From Chondrus crispus (lineage: Eukaryota > Rhodophyta > Florideophyceae > Gigartinales > Gigartinaceae), in the NCBI RefSeq assembly GCF_000350225.1, contig NW_005178862.1:1-64000 (forward strand): a stretch of DNA of 64,000 nucleotides. The letters run 5' to 3'. Position 1 is the first letter of the stretch. Every line of letters begins with the position of its first letter. A program made the position numbers and the translations under genes. Positions 42,575 through 52,610 of the stretch are shown here, one piece after another. The notes under the pieces were generated by a model. It searched no databases. It had not been told where the DNA came from and saw only the letters and a program-made list of their open reading frames with translations.

Positions 42575-43329
42575 AACTCAGCTTATACACGGGGTGCACG
42601 TACCTCCACGGGTGACAGGTGGAGGCAGAATGGCCACGTGTACCGCCGTACGTATTACGTCCCGATAGGGTACAGTAGACTGGGAGGTCCTACTGTAGGG
42701 GCGTAGAAATTAGTGTAATAGGAGTGTCAGCCGGGGGAGTCCCAGCTAGTACACGTGGTGCGCGCTCTGCCACGAGTATAGGTGGCAGGAAACCAGCCAC
42801 TTGTGCCGCTGTGCGGATTACTCCCCGGTGGAGTACAGTCGAGGTACTCCACTGTAGTGATCCAAAGTAGAAGGGGATCACTACTGTACTGCCCGGCCGC
42901 CGGAGGTCGACGGTACTTAGGGACCGAGGCAGTACGCCCCCAGAGTAAAGGGGGGCAGCGACCCCTTTGGCCAGAACTGAGGAAAAGCTTGAAGAATCAG
43001 ATCGTCCCGAGCGGGTTATTCTTGAGGGCCGCAAGCATACGCTCACCAGTTTGGTCGTTCCACTGCTTGGTGGAAGCGTATGCCCATTGAGTCCTATCCC
43101 CTCCGGGGTCGCAATTCCATTCGCCCGTTAACCGAAGTCATACCCGCTACCCTCGAGAGAGGTTGGTGGTGTTGCAATTTACCCCTATCGTGGACACCCC
43201 CTCCGGTACGGATTAACACCGAACCGGAAGGATCCATATTATTACAAACTGTATCGCAACGAATTGCAATAAGTATTAGACCAAACGAGAATACGGCCTC
43301 CCACGTTCAAAAGTCCAAGGTCCCCAATG
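42575..43329. other. GC-rich non-coding region rich in short inverted repeats
   Basis: No gene is seen. Sequence style (TACAGTAGACTGG, short stems such as GGTACTCC / GGAGTACC) resembles the neighbouring LTRs, so this may be an older LTR remnant that the 41973-42569 copy entered. I could not define its ends. Confidence 0.35.
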
Positions 43330-44443
43330 CCGGTGAGCCCACGTGAAGTGCAGATGCGCTACAGCTGCTTGCACAGGCACCTGTCGACCGCACAAATGAC
43401 CTCGAAGCCTATCAAATGGAGGATCTCAAAAGCGACATAGATGAAGAAACAGACTCCAGTACGACCACTGACGATTCTTTCTACCAGTCTGGCGGGGCTT
43501 CCGCCATTATCAAAATGTAGAACTTCTCGCCCGATGAGTTTCAAGAAGTTTGGATGAAGTTCAAGGACGTGGCGCTCAAAAACTGGAACACGGCAAGAAA
43601 AAATACCTCGCGAAGGATATGCTTTTCATTGTACTAAGCTGGAAGAAGCATGAGGGACAGTGGGACTTTATCAGTCGGATGTTCAAGATTAAGGGCCCTT
43701 CGCTCAGGGATCTTGTACGGAAGTTTATTCGATTAGCAGCAGATGTAAGCTACGAAAAAATGGTGCTTGGAGCTGGAGCGGCTTGGCCTATGGAGCTTAT
43801 AATCAAAACCAACCGGTCATTCAAAAAGTATCCCTATGCCTGACACGCAACAGATGTTACTTTTTTCCACAATAAAAGACCTACACGAAATGACCAAGAA
43901 TCAAAAACATATTTTCTGGGAAGCATAACCTTCATAGATACAAGAGAGAGGTGTCATTTTCGTCAATTGGTCTGGCAATCGCGTGTAGTGTTCATGATTC
44001 CGGTGCGACTGCCGACATCGACATTTTCTACAGATTGAAGTCAGAGCATGAGTTGATGCTGAAAAATATGGAAGACGAGAATGACATTCTTGATGCTAGT
44101 GCACTTTGTGATAGGTACTACGATAGTTTGGCTTTTCTTTTAGACAAAGAGTACCAGCGTCTTGCGGAATCAGGTCGAGGTATTGTTCCTACGAAAAAAG
44201 AAGCCCGGACGGCCGTCGACTATGGAAGAAGAGAATAGAAATCTACAACATGCTTCGTATAGAATTATTGTCGAAAACTACTTTAGTTTGTTGTGTGGTC
44301 TATGGAATGTGCTCAGTTCGCAGTTTCGGTGGGGCGAAAAAATGTACGACATGATACACAAGTTTCTGTTGGGAATTACGAACATGCATGTTAGCTGGCA
44401 TTCACTACGAGGAGGTGATCTCAACCTTCACCGGCGTCTGTAG
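43330..44443 (+). pseudogene. DDE_Tnp_4 transposase, second family, decayed
   Basis: Pieces in changing frames follow the order of a well-known algal/oomycete transposase: NFSPDEFQEVWMKFKD, then GQWDFISRMFKIKGPSLRDL, then KKYPYA, then VSFSSIGLAIACSVHDSG, then AFLLDKEYQRLAESGRG, and IIVENYFSLLCGLWNVLSS to NMHVSWHSLR. At least three frame changes and one stop separate them. The family differs from the split transposase at 31285-34606. No terminal repeats were found. Confidence 0.8.
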
Positions 44444-45434
44444 TGCAGTGACCCTGCGTACTGTACGCCAGGTCCCCAGCGTCGCCCTGCCGCGCTCCCG
44501 CCTTTGACAAGTGTGTCACACTTATACTGTGCGCGTGCACTTTGGATGATACCGCACAGTGTGCATGTGTCACATGTGACACCTGTATGGCCCCTATAAA
44601 TACGTGGTGCGCGCAAGTTTCTAGTCTAATTGGCGCGTAATGCCAAGTGGCAACTTTAATGGCAATTACCAACTATTAATTACCCATTTAATAACCGACG
44701 CCGACGACGGCACTCGGCCTATATAGGTCGGTTGCCGGAGGACAATACGGTAAAGAGACATCAAATGGCCTGACTTCACTCTAGGTAGTGTCCTTTTTGG
44801 TTACTGTCTTAGTGGCTCCGTCTGGTACCTTCCCCCTTCTTTATCATCCCTTTCTTTGTTTTTCCACTATGGTTTCCCCTATTTCTATATTTACGCTATT
44901 GTTCATCTTCCTTCTTCCTTCTGTTCTCTTGTTTTGTTCTTCTTCGAAAATTTGATAGCAATCCGTGATACGGACACGACGCACCCACTACTTCTAGTTA
45001 TTCGATTCCGAGTACCTCTTCACGCCCTGACGGCGACTATACCCTCGATCCTCGCGTTTTCTCTGAGCTACCACGGACAGAGGATCCCGAACACCCTGGT
45101 AGTGACTGGACATGCCGCCTTGCCTCATAGCGAGATTTATGCCCTCGTTGGCGAGTGCGTCCACTGCACTACAGCGTGTCAAGAGCAGAAGATATTCGTT
45201 TGGCAATGAGACGGTGGAGAGACGGAAGAGAGTGCAGGCAAAATACAGGCAGAAGGACAAGGCAAGAATGGAACTCAGCTTCCCGGCCGGACCTGCAGAT
45301 GAAGCTAGGTTTGAGAATGAAGACTTAGATTTCTGAGCACCACCGAGCAATACAGTAAACACTTTCTGAGTTCTTATCCTATCACGCTTTTTGAAAAAAT
45401 GAAAATAATTTGCCATACATTGCGATCTCAGGTC
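44444..45434. other. Region without a recognisable gene
   Basis: About 1 kb between the decayed transposase and the copia fossil. It holds a TATA-like CCTATAAATACG (44592-44603), palindrome-like runs (GTGTGTCACAC, CACATGTG), and open frames on both strands at 44994-45416 that resemble no known protein. It may be unrecognised repeat sequence. Confidence 0.4.
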
Positions 45435-45439
45435 AAAGA

Positions 45440-45793
45440 TGATGCAATTTCAGTGTCATACGGTCATTCGAACACGAACGTTATGTTTTTACTGTAATGA
45501 GTTACACCTAGGGTGTACCCTAGGTGATGTGCGTTTACCACAAGGGTTAATGGTTCGAGTTTCAGGTTTTTTGCATTTTAGTCTGTTGTCTGAATAAAGC
45601 CACCCCGAGAGGGTGGTACATTATTTGTCAACTGCCATTTCTCAGTTGGAATAGCAGAGCTTCACGAAGAAGTCTGCTGTCGTCGCACGCCTTGCTCGCC
45701 TCCGCCTGACTCAGACCCTGAGAAAAGGGTACTGAGCTGTCGACCGGTGGCGTCGTGCCGAGTCAACAACCATTCAATCAGGTTTTCGCAACA
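45440..45793 (+). repeat. Left LTR of the copia fossil
   Basis: 354 bp, TGATGCAATT to TTCGCAACA. It contains a perfect 22-base palindrome CACCTAGGGT-GT-ACCCTAGGTG (45505-45526), an AATAAAG polyadenylation-like word, and a CCACCC / GGGTGG stem right after it. Confidence 0.92.
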
Positions 45794-47457
45794 CTTGTAA
45801 GTGCACGAAGCCAAGTCGTCACTGCCGTTCGATACTGTCACCATCTCTGTGAGTCACTGTCGCTGCCGCTGCTCGTGTTCTCCTGTCACCACCGCTGCTT
45901 ATCACCGCTGTATGCAACTGCTGCATACTACTGCAACTCATTTAGGCTGTAGATAAGAAAATCTGGGAAACTCGAGGTACACGGGAGCCTGGCGATACTT
46001 CTGACCACTTGAACCAATCTCTGGTACTGCGTGATAATTGACCCGGCGCTGTAGTGTTACTGAGACTTCGGTCTGTCTAGAAGCCGCTGTACCCTAAGGG
46101 AAAATTAGACGAGCCTAGTATTATTGTACGTCTGCCTTCCCCATTCGACTACAAAACTGGTGCGACCTTTTTGAGGTCTGGTGAAGTAACGGTGTGAGAG
46201 GAGTAACGGGGTGTGGTGGAGTTGCGGCGTGACGTTTTCCTAAATTTTCTATTCTGCTTTCAAGATGACAGATACTGCAAATTCCAGCTCCCGCGAGCAA
46301 AGAAGAACTAATATCAAGTCTGCAGTGGAGCAGATTAACGTTTAATCAGAGAAACAACATGCCTTCAAAGAACGTATGAGGCATATATTAAGCAGCACCT
46401 ACATGTCCACAGCCGCTACCCGTGAAGTAATTCTAGAATTATTCCCGCCTGAATCTCTGGTTTCTCCCTGATGTCTGAAACTGCCTCTATTGTTTTTTAA
46501 CTTTCGTGAAGTTCTTCAATTGTGCGGTGTGACTGTGGAGCAGAGACAAGGTTTGTATGTACCTCAAGCAATTATGAACGCAGTGTACTCCGATGACGCT
46601 CAACTATTGAATACTGCGAATTCGTACCTAGCGGATTACAAATTATCCATTACGAGGGGTACTTCATCTTCTCCAATTTCCGAACAACGATCTGAAGTGA
46701 ACCAAGAATCCTTCGGGAACGAGAGTGACTGGCGCAAAGTTGATGCCGTGATTCGTAGATTCTCGGATGGGGAAAACTATAGTGGAATTCTGGCAGAATC
46801 TCCAAATATTTCTGAAGCACAGAATGCTTACATCACCTACTGCTCACAGTAGGGATTCTCGAGGGGTGATCGCGTGAGGTTGATTTCAAGTGTACTGAAG
46901 GGTCCTGCATGACTGTACTGGAGTACTCATATCCAAGGAAGGGATGCTTTCACAGAGATTGGCGCCATATTTAGGGCACTTGAGTACCAGCTCGATACGC
47001 CTGCTCATCAACGACAGATCGAGTCATTGACAAATTCTCTCACTATTGAAGACGTCAGAAAGCAACAGGGTTGCAGTCGTGTTGCTGCACTCGGTTTCCT
47101 CTATCATGAAGTCTCACGCTTGAACGCACAGTTCCCGAAAGTCAAGCGAGGGGACGCTTCTCGCACCCAACCCCTAATGAAAATTGTAGAGAAATGTGAG
47201 TGGTCTCGTTCTGCTGAAGAGAAAGTTATGCAAGAAGCTCCCAGATATGATCCAATCTATACACAACTTTCTGCGTCCAATGTTATTTGGGAAAATGATA
47301 TCAGGAGAACTGGACAAGACCCGGATGTTGCCGATGAACGCCGAAAGTCGCAACCGTCTACTTCCTCCGTCATAGGATTTGGTGCACAACACGCCAATCC
47401 TGTCGTTCAAGCAGGTCTCGCCCTTCCATGAGACGCCAAAACTCATCTTCGCCACCA

Positions 47458-47537
47458 ATTAGACAGAATCTGTCTAATGGCTTGGCAGTTTGTTGGCGAC
47501 GAGTGATCTGATCACTCGTGGCCAACAAACTGCCAAG
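47458..47537. repeat. Two abutting palindromes
   Basis: First: 9-bp perfect arms ATTAGACAG / CTGTCTAAT around AAT (47458-47478). Two bases later: 28-bp arms with one mismatch (47481-47508 and 47510-47537) around a single T. Same layout as at 9670-9730 and 32788-32876. Confidence 0.93.
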
Positions 47538-49873
47538 TCCTTAACGGTCCACTTCAATTCCGTTCTGACAACGAATTTGAAACAAAATGTTTTAAATGTG
47601 GCAGAACTGGACATTGGCGCGCAGAATGCGCATACAATGATGGCCAATCTCAGCTTCAAGCTGCTAGAAGTAGGATTAGAGAAATCGGAGGACAGCGAAA
47701 TGCCGCTGCTGCCAGAGGTCTGTTCGAATTGTTGCAAGAAGAGGATGAGAACAATCACTCAGGAGATGCTGAGAATGATATCTTTGAGGCGCTTGTGAAT
47801 GCAACTGAGGACAGTGACGATAAGTCAGAAGATACGTTTGAAACTCACATTGTTGGTTCTGAGAATGAGAAGAAAGAAAAGGAGGACTTTCGAAAAGCGG
47901 GAATACAGTAACTACGCTGCAACATCGACTATAATCCAGACGCAATCTTCTTCCTTGTATCTCATGCTGAGCCCATCCGCACATTCTTAGTTCATTCAAC
48001 AATTGCAGAACTTTCCAAATCTATTGGAAAGAACCTATCGAACATGTTCGAAGGCGGTGCTGTCGATACTGGAGCACAAATGTCTGTCATTGGCACTTGC
48101 CAAGCGAGGGCGTACTGTGATTCTCTTGGAATTGACCTTCATCTTCCCCCCACTCAATCTACCTTCGTGTTTGGAGACTTGAAGAAGAGCCTGGGGAAAC
48201 TGAAAATTGTCTTGCCAACGCCAAGTGGTGACGCACCAATTGAAACGCATATCCTTCCTGCTAAGATTCCGTTCTTGATCGGCTTGAACACACTGGACAA
48301 GTATGGTTGGAATGCTCTAACTGTTCAGAATGAGCTCCATTCCGTCAATGAGGGTTGCAAGATTCCAATAACGAGGAAACTGAGTCACATGTATGTGACT
48401 TGGGAAAATCAGTATGTCACTCACTATTCCAGGCAACAACTACAAAACATGCATCTGCACTTCATGCATCCCTCTGTTTCAAAACTCCTCAATCTTCTTG
48501 AACGTGCTTATCAGGATCAAGTGACTGAAGATACGAAAGAGATACTCAAAGACATTTCCGATGCTTGTCACATTTGCCAGACATACTCTTCAAAGCCGAT
48601 AACATCCAAGTCAGGTTCCCGGATGAAGTTGTATTCAACAAAACCATACGAATGGATTTGATGTTCATTGATGGGGCACCTATTGTTCATGTCATGAATG
48701 CTGGAACGAATTTCTCTGCGGCCAGATTTCTAACAGCTGAAGATACTGAAACTATCTGGAACACGTTCTTGTATGCCTGGGTTACAGTATACATAGGATA
48801 CCCACATGACATCCTCACTGATCAAGGATCTGTGTTTACTGGGAAAGAGTGACAAGAACGCTGTTCTTCAAGAGAGTTGGCGAAAGACTTATAGGACTTT
48901 CTAGAACTTATGTCGAAGATATACTAAGGGCAGGAACAGAAGAGTTCCGGAGGCATTCGAATATGGAAACTATGGAGACGTTCGATTCCAAACCGTCAGA
49001 GACACCACCAATGACTTTCACAGGTCTGCACATATCAAGTTCAAAGTCACATTACGAGCTCTCTCAGAGAAACTACGTAGAAAAACTTGGTTTATTGCAG
49101 AACGATACAACTTTTGAGATGTTTTGTTCCATGCGTACCAAGCTAGCTTGGGTTGTGAATTCACGCCCTGACATTGCATGCGCCGTATCATTTGCATCTC
49201 AGATTACACCATCAACCTTCACTTCCGAATCGTTCAAGTCTCTTAACAAGATCATCAAACATCTGAAGTCAACTGCTGACTTGAGCCTTAAGTATCCACG
49301 ATTTGATTTGGATACTATCCATATCACCGTGTACTCTGATTCGTCTTTCAACAATAATTCAGATCATACAAGTCAACTAAGATATGTAATCCTGTTGATG
49401 GATGGAAATAATCGCTGCTGCATCATTCAATATTCCTCGCACAAGTCACGAAGAGTCGTAAGATCTAGCGCTGCAGGAGAAACAATCGCTTTAGCAGATG
49501 AATTTGACCAGTCATTCATACTGAAATACGACATCGAGAGAATGCTTTGGAAAAGAGGTATCACTCCTGATGCTCACTGATTCCAAAATTCTCTTTGATG
49601 TAATAACTGGTAATCGATACACGACAGAATCACGTTTTATGGTGGATATATCCGCCATCAGAGAAGCATACAATGAGAGACTTATATCGAATATCGGGTT
49701 CATTCGACGCCAATACAATATCGCCGATGGTCTAATCAAGGTCGAGCGCAACTATGCATTGGAGACGGTGATGTGGACCAACAGTATCGACCATCCCATT
49801 GAACAGTACATAGCTGATACTGTTCTTCCACGTGCAAAAAACATATGAATGTGTTAGACTTGAAGAGCGGAAG

Positions 49874-50226
49874 TGATGCAATTTCAGTGTCATACGGTCA
49901 TTCGAACACGAAAGTTATGTTTTTACTATAATGATTTACACCTAGGGTGTACCCTAGGTGATGTGCGTTTACCACAAGGGTTAAGGGTTCGAGTTTAAGG
50001 GTTTTGCATTTTAGTCTGTTGTCTGAATAAAGCCACCCCGAGAGAGTGGTACATTCTTTGTCAACTGCCATTTCTCAGTTGGAATAGCAGAGCTTCACGA
50101 AGAAGTCTGCTGTCGTCGCGCGCCTCGCTCGCCTCCGCCTGACTCAGACCCCGAGAAAAGGGTACTGAGCTATCGGCTGGCGGCGTCGTGCCGAGTCAAC
50201 AACCATTCAATCAGGTTTTCGCAACA
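49874..50226 (+). repeat. Right LTR of the copia fossil
   Basis: 353 bp, same ends and same 22-base palindrome (49939-49960) as the left LTR. Confidence 0.92.
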
Positions 50227-50231
50227 AAAGA

Positions 50232-50733
50232 CATGGTATGTATGGTACCCTGACAGCCTGCGCTATTACTAAAATGGGAAGTCTTTTATGAATAATCTGG
50301 TATTTATTCAGATACTCCATAACTGGCAGAAAGACCTACTGTACAGTATACCCACCAAGGTATTCGCCTTCGTCAGTTGCTGAAAGGCAACTGAGGCTAA
50401 GTTCCCATATGTTGGGTGCAGTATACTTTATACTGTAATGCCCCCTTCCCCGCCGCTGAGGAGCACCTGGAGGGGGCAAGAGGAAGTAAGGAGTAAACAA
50501 AACAGTTTATTTCTTTGCGGGCGCGTGCGGCGTCTGAGCCTCGATTCACCTACTTGAGTAGTCCCCCTCCGCGTCTTCGCCTGCACGAAGGGCCTCTATC
50601 GCGTTACCAGCGATTGCCCGGGGTTTACTCTGAACCGCATCCGTAAGCGCTTTCTCACAGTAAGCTCGTTCCACTGTAGCGTACGTGACCGCACATTGAG
50701 TGAGAACACAGCGTCAGTTCCCGTGGGGGGGGG
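50232..50733. other. Non-coding region before the gap
   Basis: Contains the MITE-like repeat (50338-50437) and GC-rich sequence that ends in a G-run at the assembly gap. It could hold promoter sequence for the C2H2 gene beyond the gap. Confidence 0.4.
50338..50437. repeat. MITE-like hairpin repeat, copy 2
   Basis: About 100 bp related to 30669-30764, with ends TACTGTACAGTATACCCACC and GGGTGCAGTATAC...TACTGTA and a perfect inner hairpin CAGTTGC / GCAACTG. Confidence 0.7.
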
Positions 50734-50833
50734 NNNNNNNNNNNNNNNNNNNNNNNNNNNNNNNNNNNNNNNNNNNNNNNNNNNNNNNNNNNNNNNNNNN
50801 NNNNNNNNNNNNNNNNNNNNNNNNNNNNNNNNN
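50734..50833. other. Assembly gap of exactly 100 N
   Basis: A run of 100 N starting directly after nine or more G and ending before CCCGTCC. A round length marks a scaffold gap of unknown true size, probably caused by a G-run. Confidence 0.98.
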
Positions 50834-50894
50834 CCCGTCCCCGCCCTGCCCCGCCTCATTCTAACCCCCTCTTCCGCTTTCCCTCCCCTTAGCA

Positions 50895-52069
50895 ATGCCC
50901 AACCCCAATGATGACGACTTATTCAAGAAGATGTTCGCCTCCTTCATCAACCGCAAGAACCGCACATCCAACCCTTCCGCCCACCCGCCGTCGCATCCCT
51001 CCCGCCCCCAGTCCAACCTTCGCCCGCTTCGCTCCTCCTACTACCCCTCCCCTGCCGCATCCAAGCACGCCTACTACGACCAGTCGCCAGGCGCCATCGG
51101 CGGTCTCCTCAACCTGCGCCAGCACGACCCGCCGCGCCATTCTTCCGCCAAGCGCGCCGTCAAGAGCTCCAAGGGTTCCAAGGGCTCGAAAGGCTCCCGC
51201 GCGGGCTCCAAGGGCAGCGAGAAAGTCCCGTCCGCCTCTACGGAGGACGCGCCCCCGCGCAAGCGCACCCGCGTCCTCCAGAGGCAGAGCGCAAACATCG
51301 ATGGTATCGTTCTGAGAACGCATAGCGCACACGCTAGCTTGCACTCTTCTGCCAGTGGAAAGCTTAGCAAAGCTCGCTCTGTCAACCGCGCGCAGCTTCC
51401 GTCGACGGGACCCCCTGGGGGGAGCTCATCTAGGGGGGGCGGCAATAAGCCCCCGTCTCAGAAGAGGTTTCCATGTCAGAGGTGTGATGCTGTGTTTGCC
51501 CAGAATGGTCAGCTTAGTAGGCATGTCAGACGCGTGCATGATAAACTCAGGCCGTTTGCGTGCGAGCATTGTGGCAGGCTGTTTGGCGCCAGAAGCGACC
51601 GCTCAAGACATGTCACGGTATGTTGCATGCGTTTTCTCTTCGTCTTTGTCTTCTTACCTCCGCCTTCCCCTCTCTTCCCGTGGTGTGTCTTGTCACGCGT
51701 GTGCTAACGTATTCTTGCTTTGTGGTTATGGTTTCGGTTTTTTTCTGCGTGGCATAGATTGTCCACAAGAAAGTGCGTCAGTTTCCGTGCGAGCGTTGCG
51801 GGTTTGAGTTTCAAGCCAAGACGCATCTGGAAGCCCACGTACGTACCGTGCACGACGGACAGCGCCCATACAGCTGCAACCAGTGCGGCTTTTCTTTTGG
51901 CTTGCGGTCTAACCTACTCACGCACCAGCGCGCGGTGCACGAGAAGGAAGCCAAGTGGATCTGTCCAACGTGCCAGACCGCCTTCAACCGCAAGCACGAC
52001 ATGCATCGTCACCAGAAACTCATGCACGAGGGGAGCCCGGCCTCGGCCTCGGCGAGCAGAAAGCGCTAG
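50895..52069 (+). CDS. C2H2 zinc-finger protein with five fingers, one intron
   Basis: Likely sequence-specific DNA-binding regulator. The first 190 residues are disordered (Pro/Ser-rich, then a SKGSKGSKGS run and a basic RKRTR patch that may be a nuclear signal). Five C2H2 fingers follow: FPCQRC, FACEHC, FPCERC, YSCNQC and WICPTC, each ending in H-x3/4-H. An intron is inferred at 51618-51757 (GTATGTTG to CATAG, phase 0); removing it rebuilds finger two as RHVT-IVH, matching the spacing of the other fingers. The intron therefore lies inside a finger. The ATG at 50895 lies 61 bp after the assembly gap, so an upstream start cannot be excluded. No exact orthologue is recognised. Confidence 0.88.
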
Positions 52070-52610
52070 ACGACTCAGTAAAACAGCACAAATAGGCTTG
52101 CCCTGCCGCCGTTTTTTCGATCCCGGTGTCAGTTGGGCAATGTCATGCCAAGTGCTTCTGGTTTTCTGCACACTTTCAGCGCCACCTTTCATCGTTCGAA
52201 GCCTGTGCTTCCGCTCCCGTTCCACGACGAACACAATCACGGGTCTGAATCGAAGCCGTACTCGCTAATAGGGCTGCACGCCACGCCCCTTGCTGGACAG
52301 CAACCCTGTCGCCATCCCAGCGCGCTGGGCAGGCGCCATCGGACCATGACTTCCAAGTCATACTACACATGAGCTCCCCGTTTCTCAACCACATCCCGCT
52401 GTATACACGTGTCATGTGTCGTCACTCACACGTGTACACTCCCCGCCGATCCATCCGGGCATCCAACGTATCGTGAAGGCGGCGGCGTAACGTTCTTGCT
52501 CCGCCCTCCCCCTAATTTGCATCACCTTCCCCTCACGCCGCCGTCAGCCACTCAATTGCGCAAGTCCCATCCCGCTACCCTCTCCCCCACGCCCTCGAAG
52601 CCTCCCCGCG
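52070..52610. other. Intergenic region, likely RRP6 promoter
   Basis: No gene is supported. An inverted ACACGTGTCATGTGTCGTCACTCACACGTGTACA stretch is split here into ACACGTGTCATGTGT (52415-52429) and CACACGTGTACA (52436-52449), which contain ACGTG-type words. No function is claimed. Confidence 0.4.

Larger units (their letters stand above)
45440..50226 (+). mobile_element. Ty1/copia LTR retrotransposon fossil, broken
   Basis: 4,787 bp with two LTRs and a perfect AAAGA target duplication (45435-45439, 50227-50231). Parts in copia order: gag with a CCHC zinc knuckle near 47590, protease with DTGA near 48065, GAG-pre-integrase and the start of integrase near 48400-48840, then reverse transcriptase/RNase H pieces to about 49840. 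A purine-rich tract precedes the right LTR. The LTRs differ at roughly 17 of 354 sites by eye (about 5 percent), so the insertion is moderately old. It is broken in several places and shorter than a typical copia element. Confidence 0.93.

Noticed and set aside
44856-45416. Open frames on both strands before the copia fossil
   Set aside because: No recognisable domain; plus and minus frames overlap and neither shows protein-like conservation.
50596-50895. Open frames running through the N run
   Set aside because: They exist only because N is translated as X.
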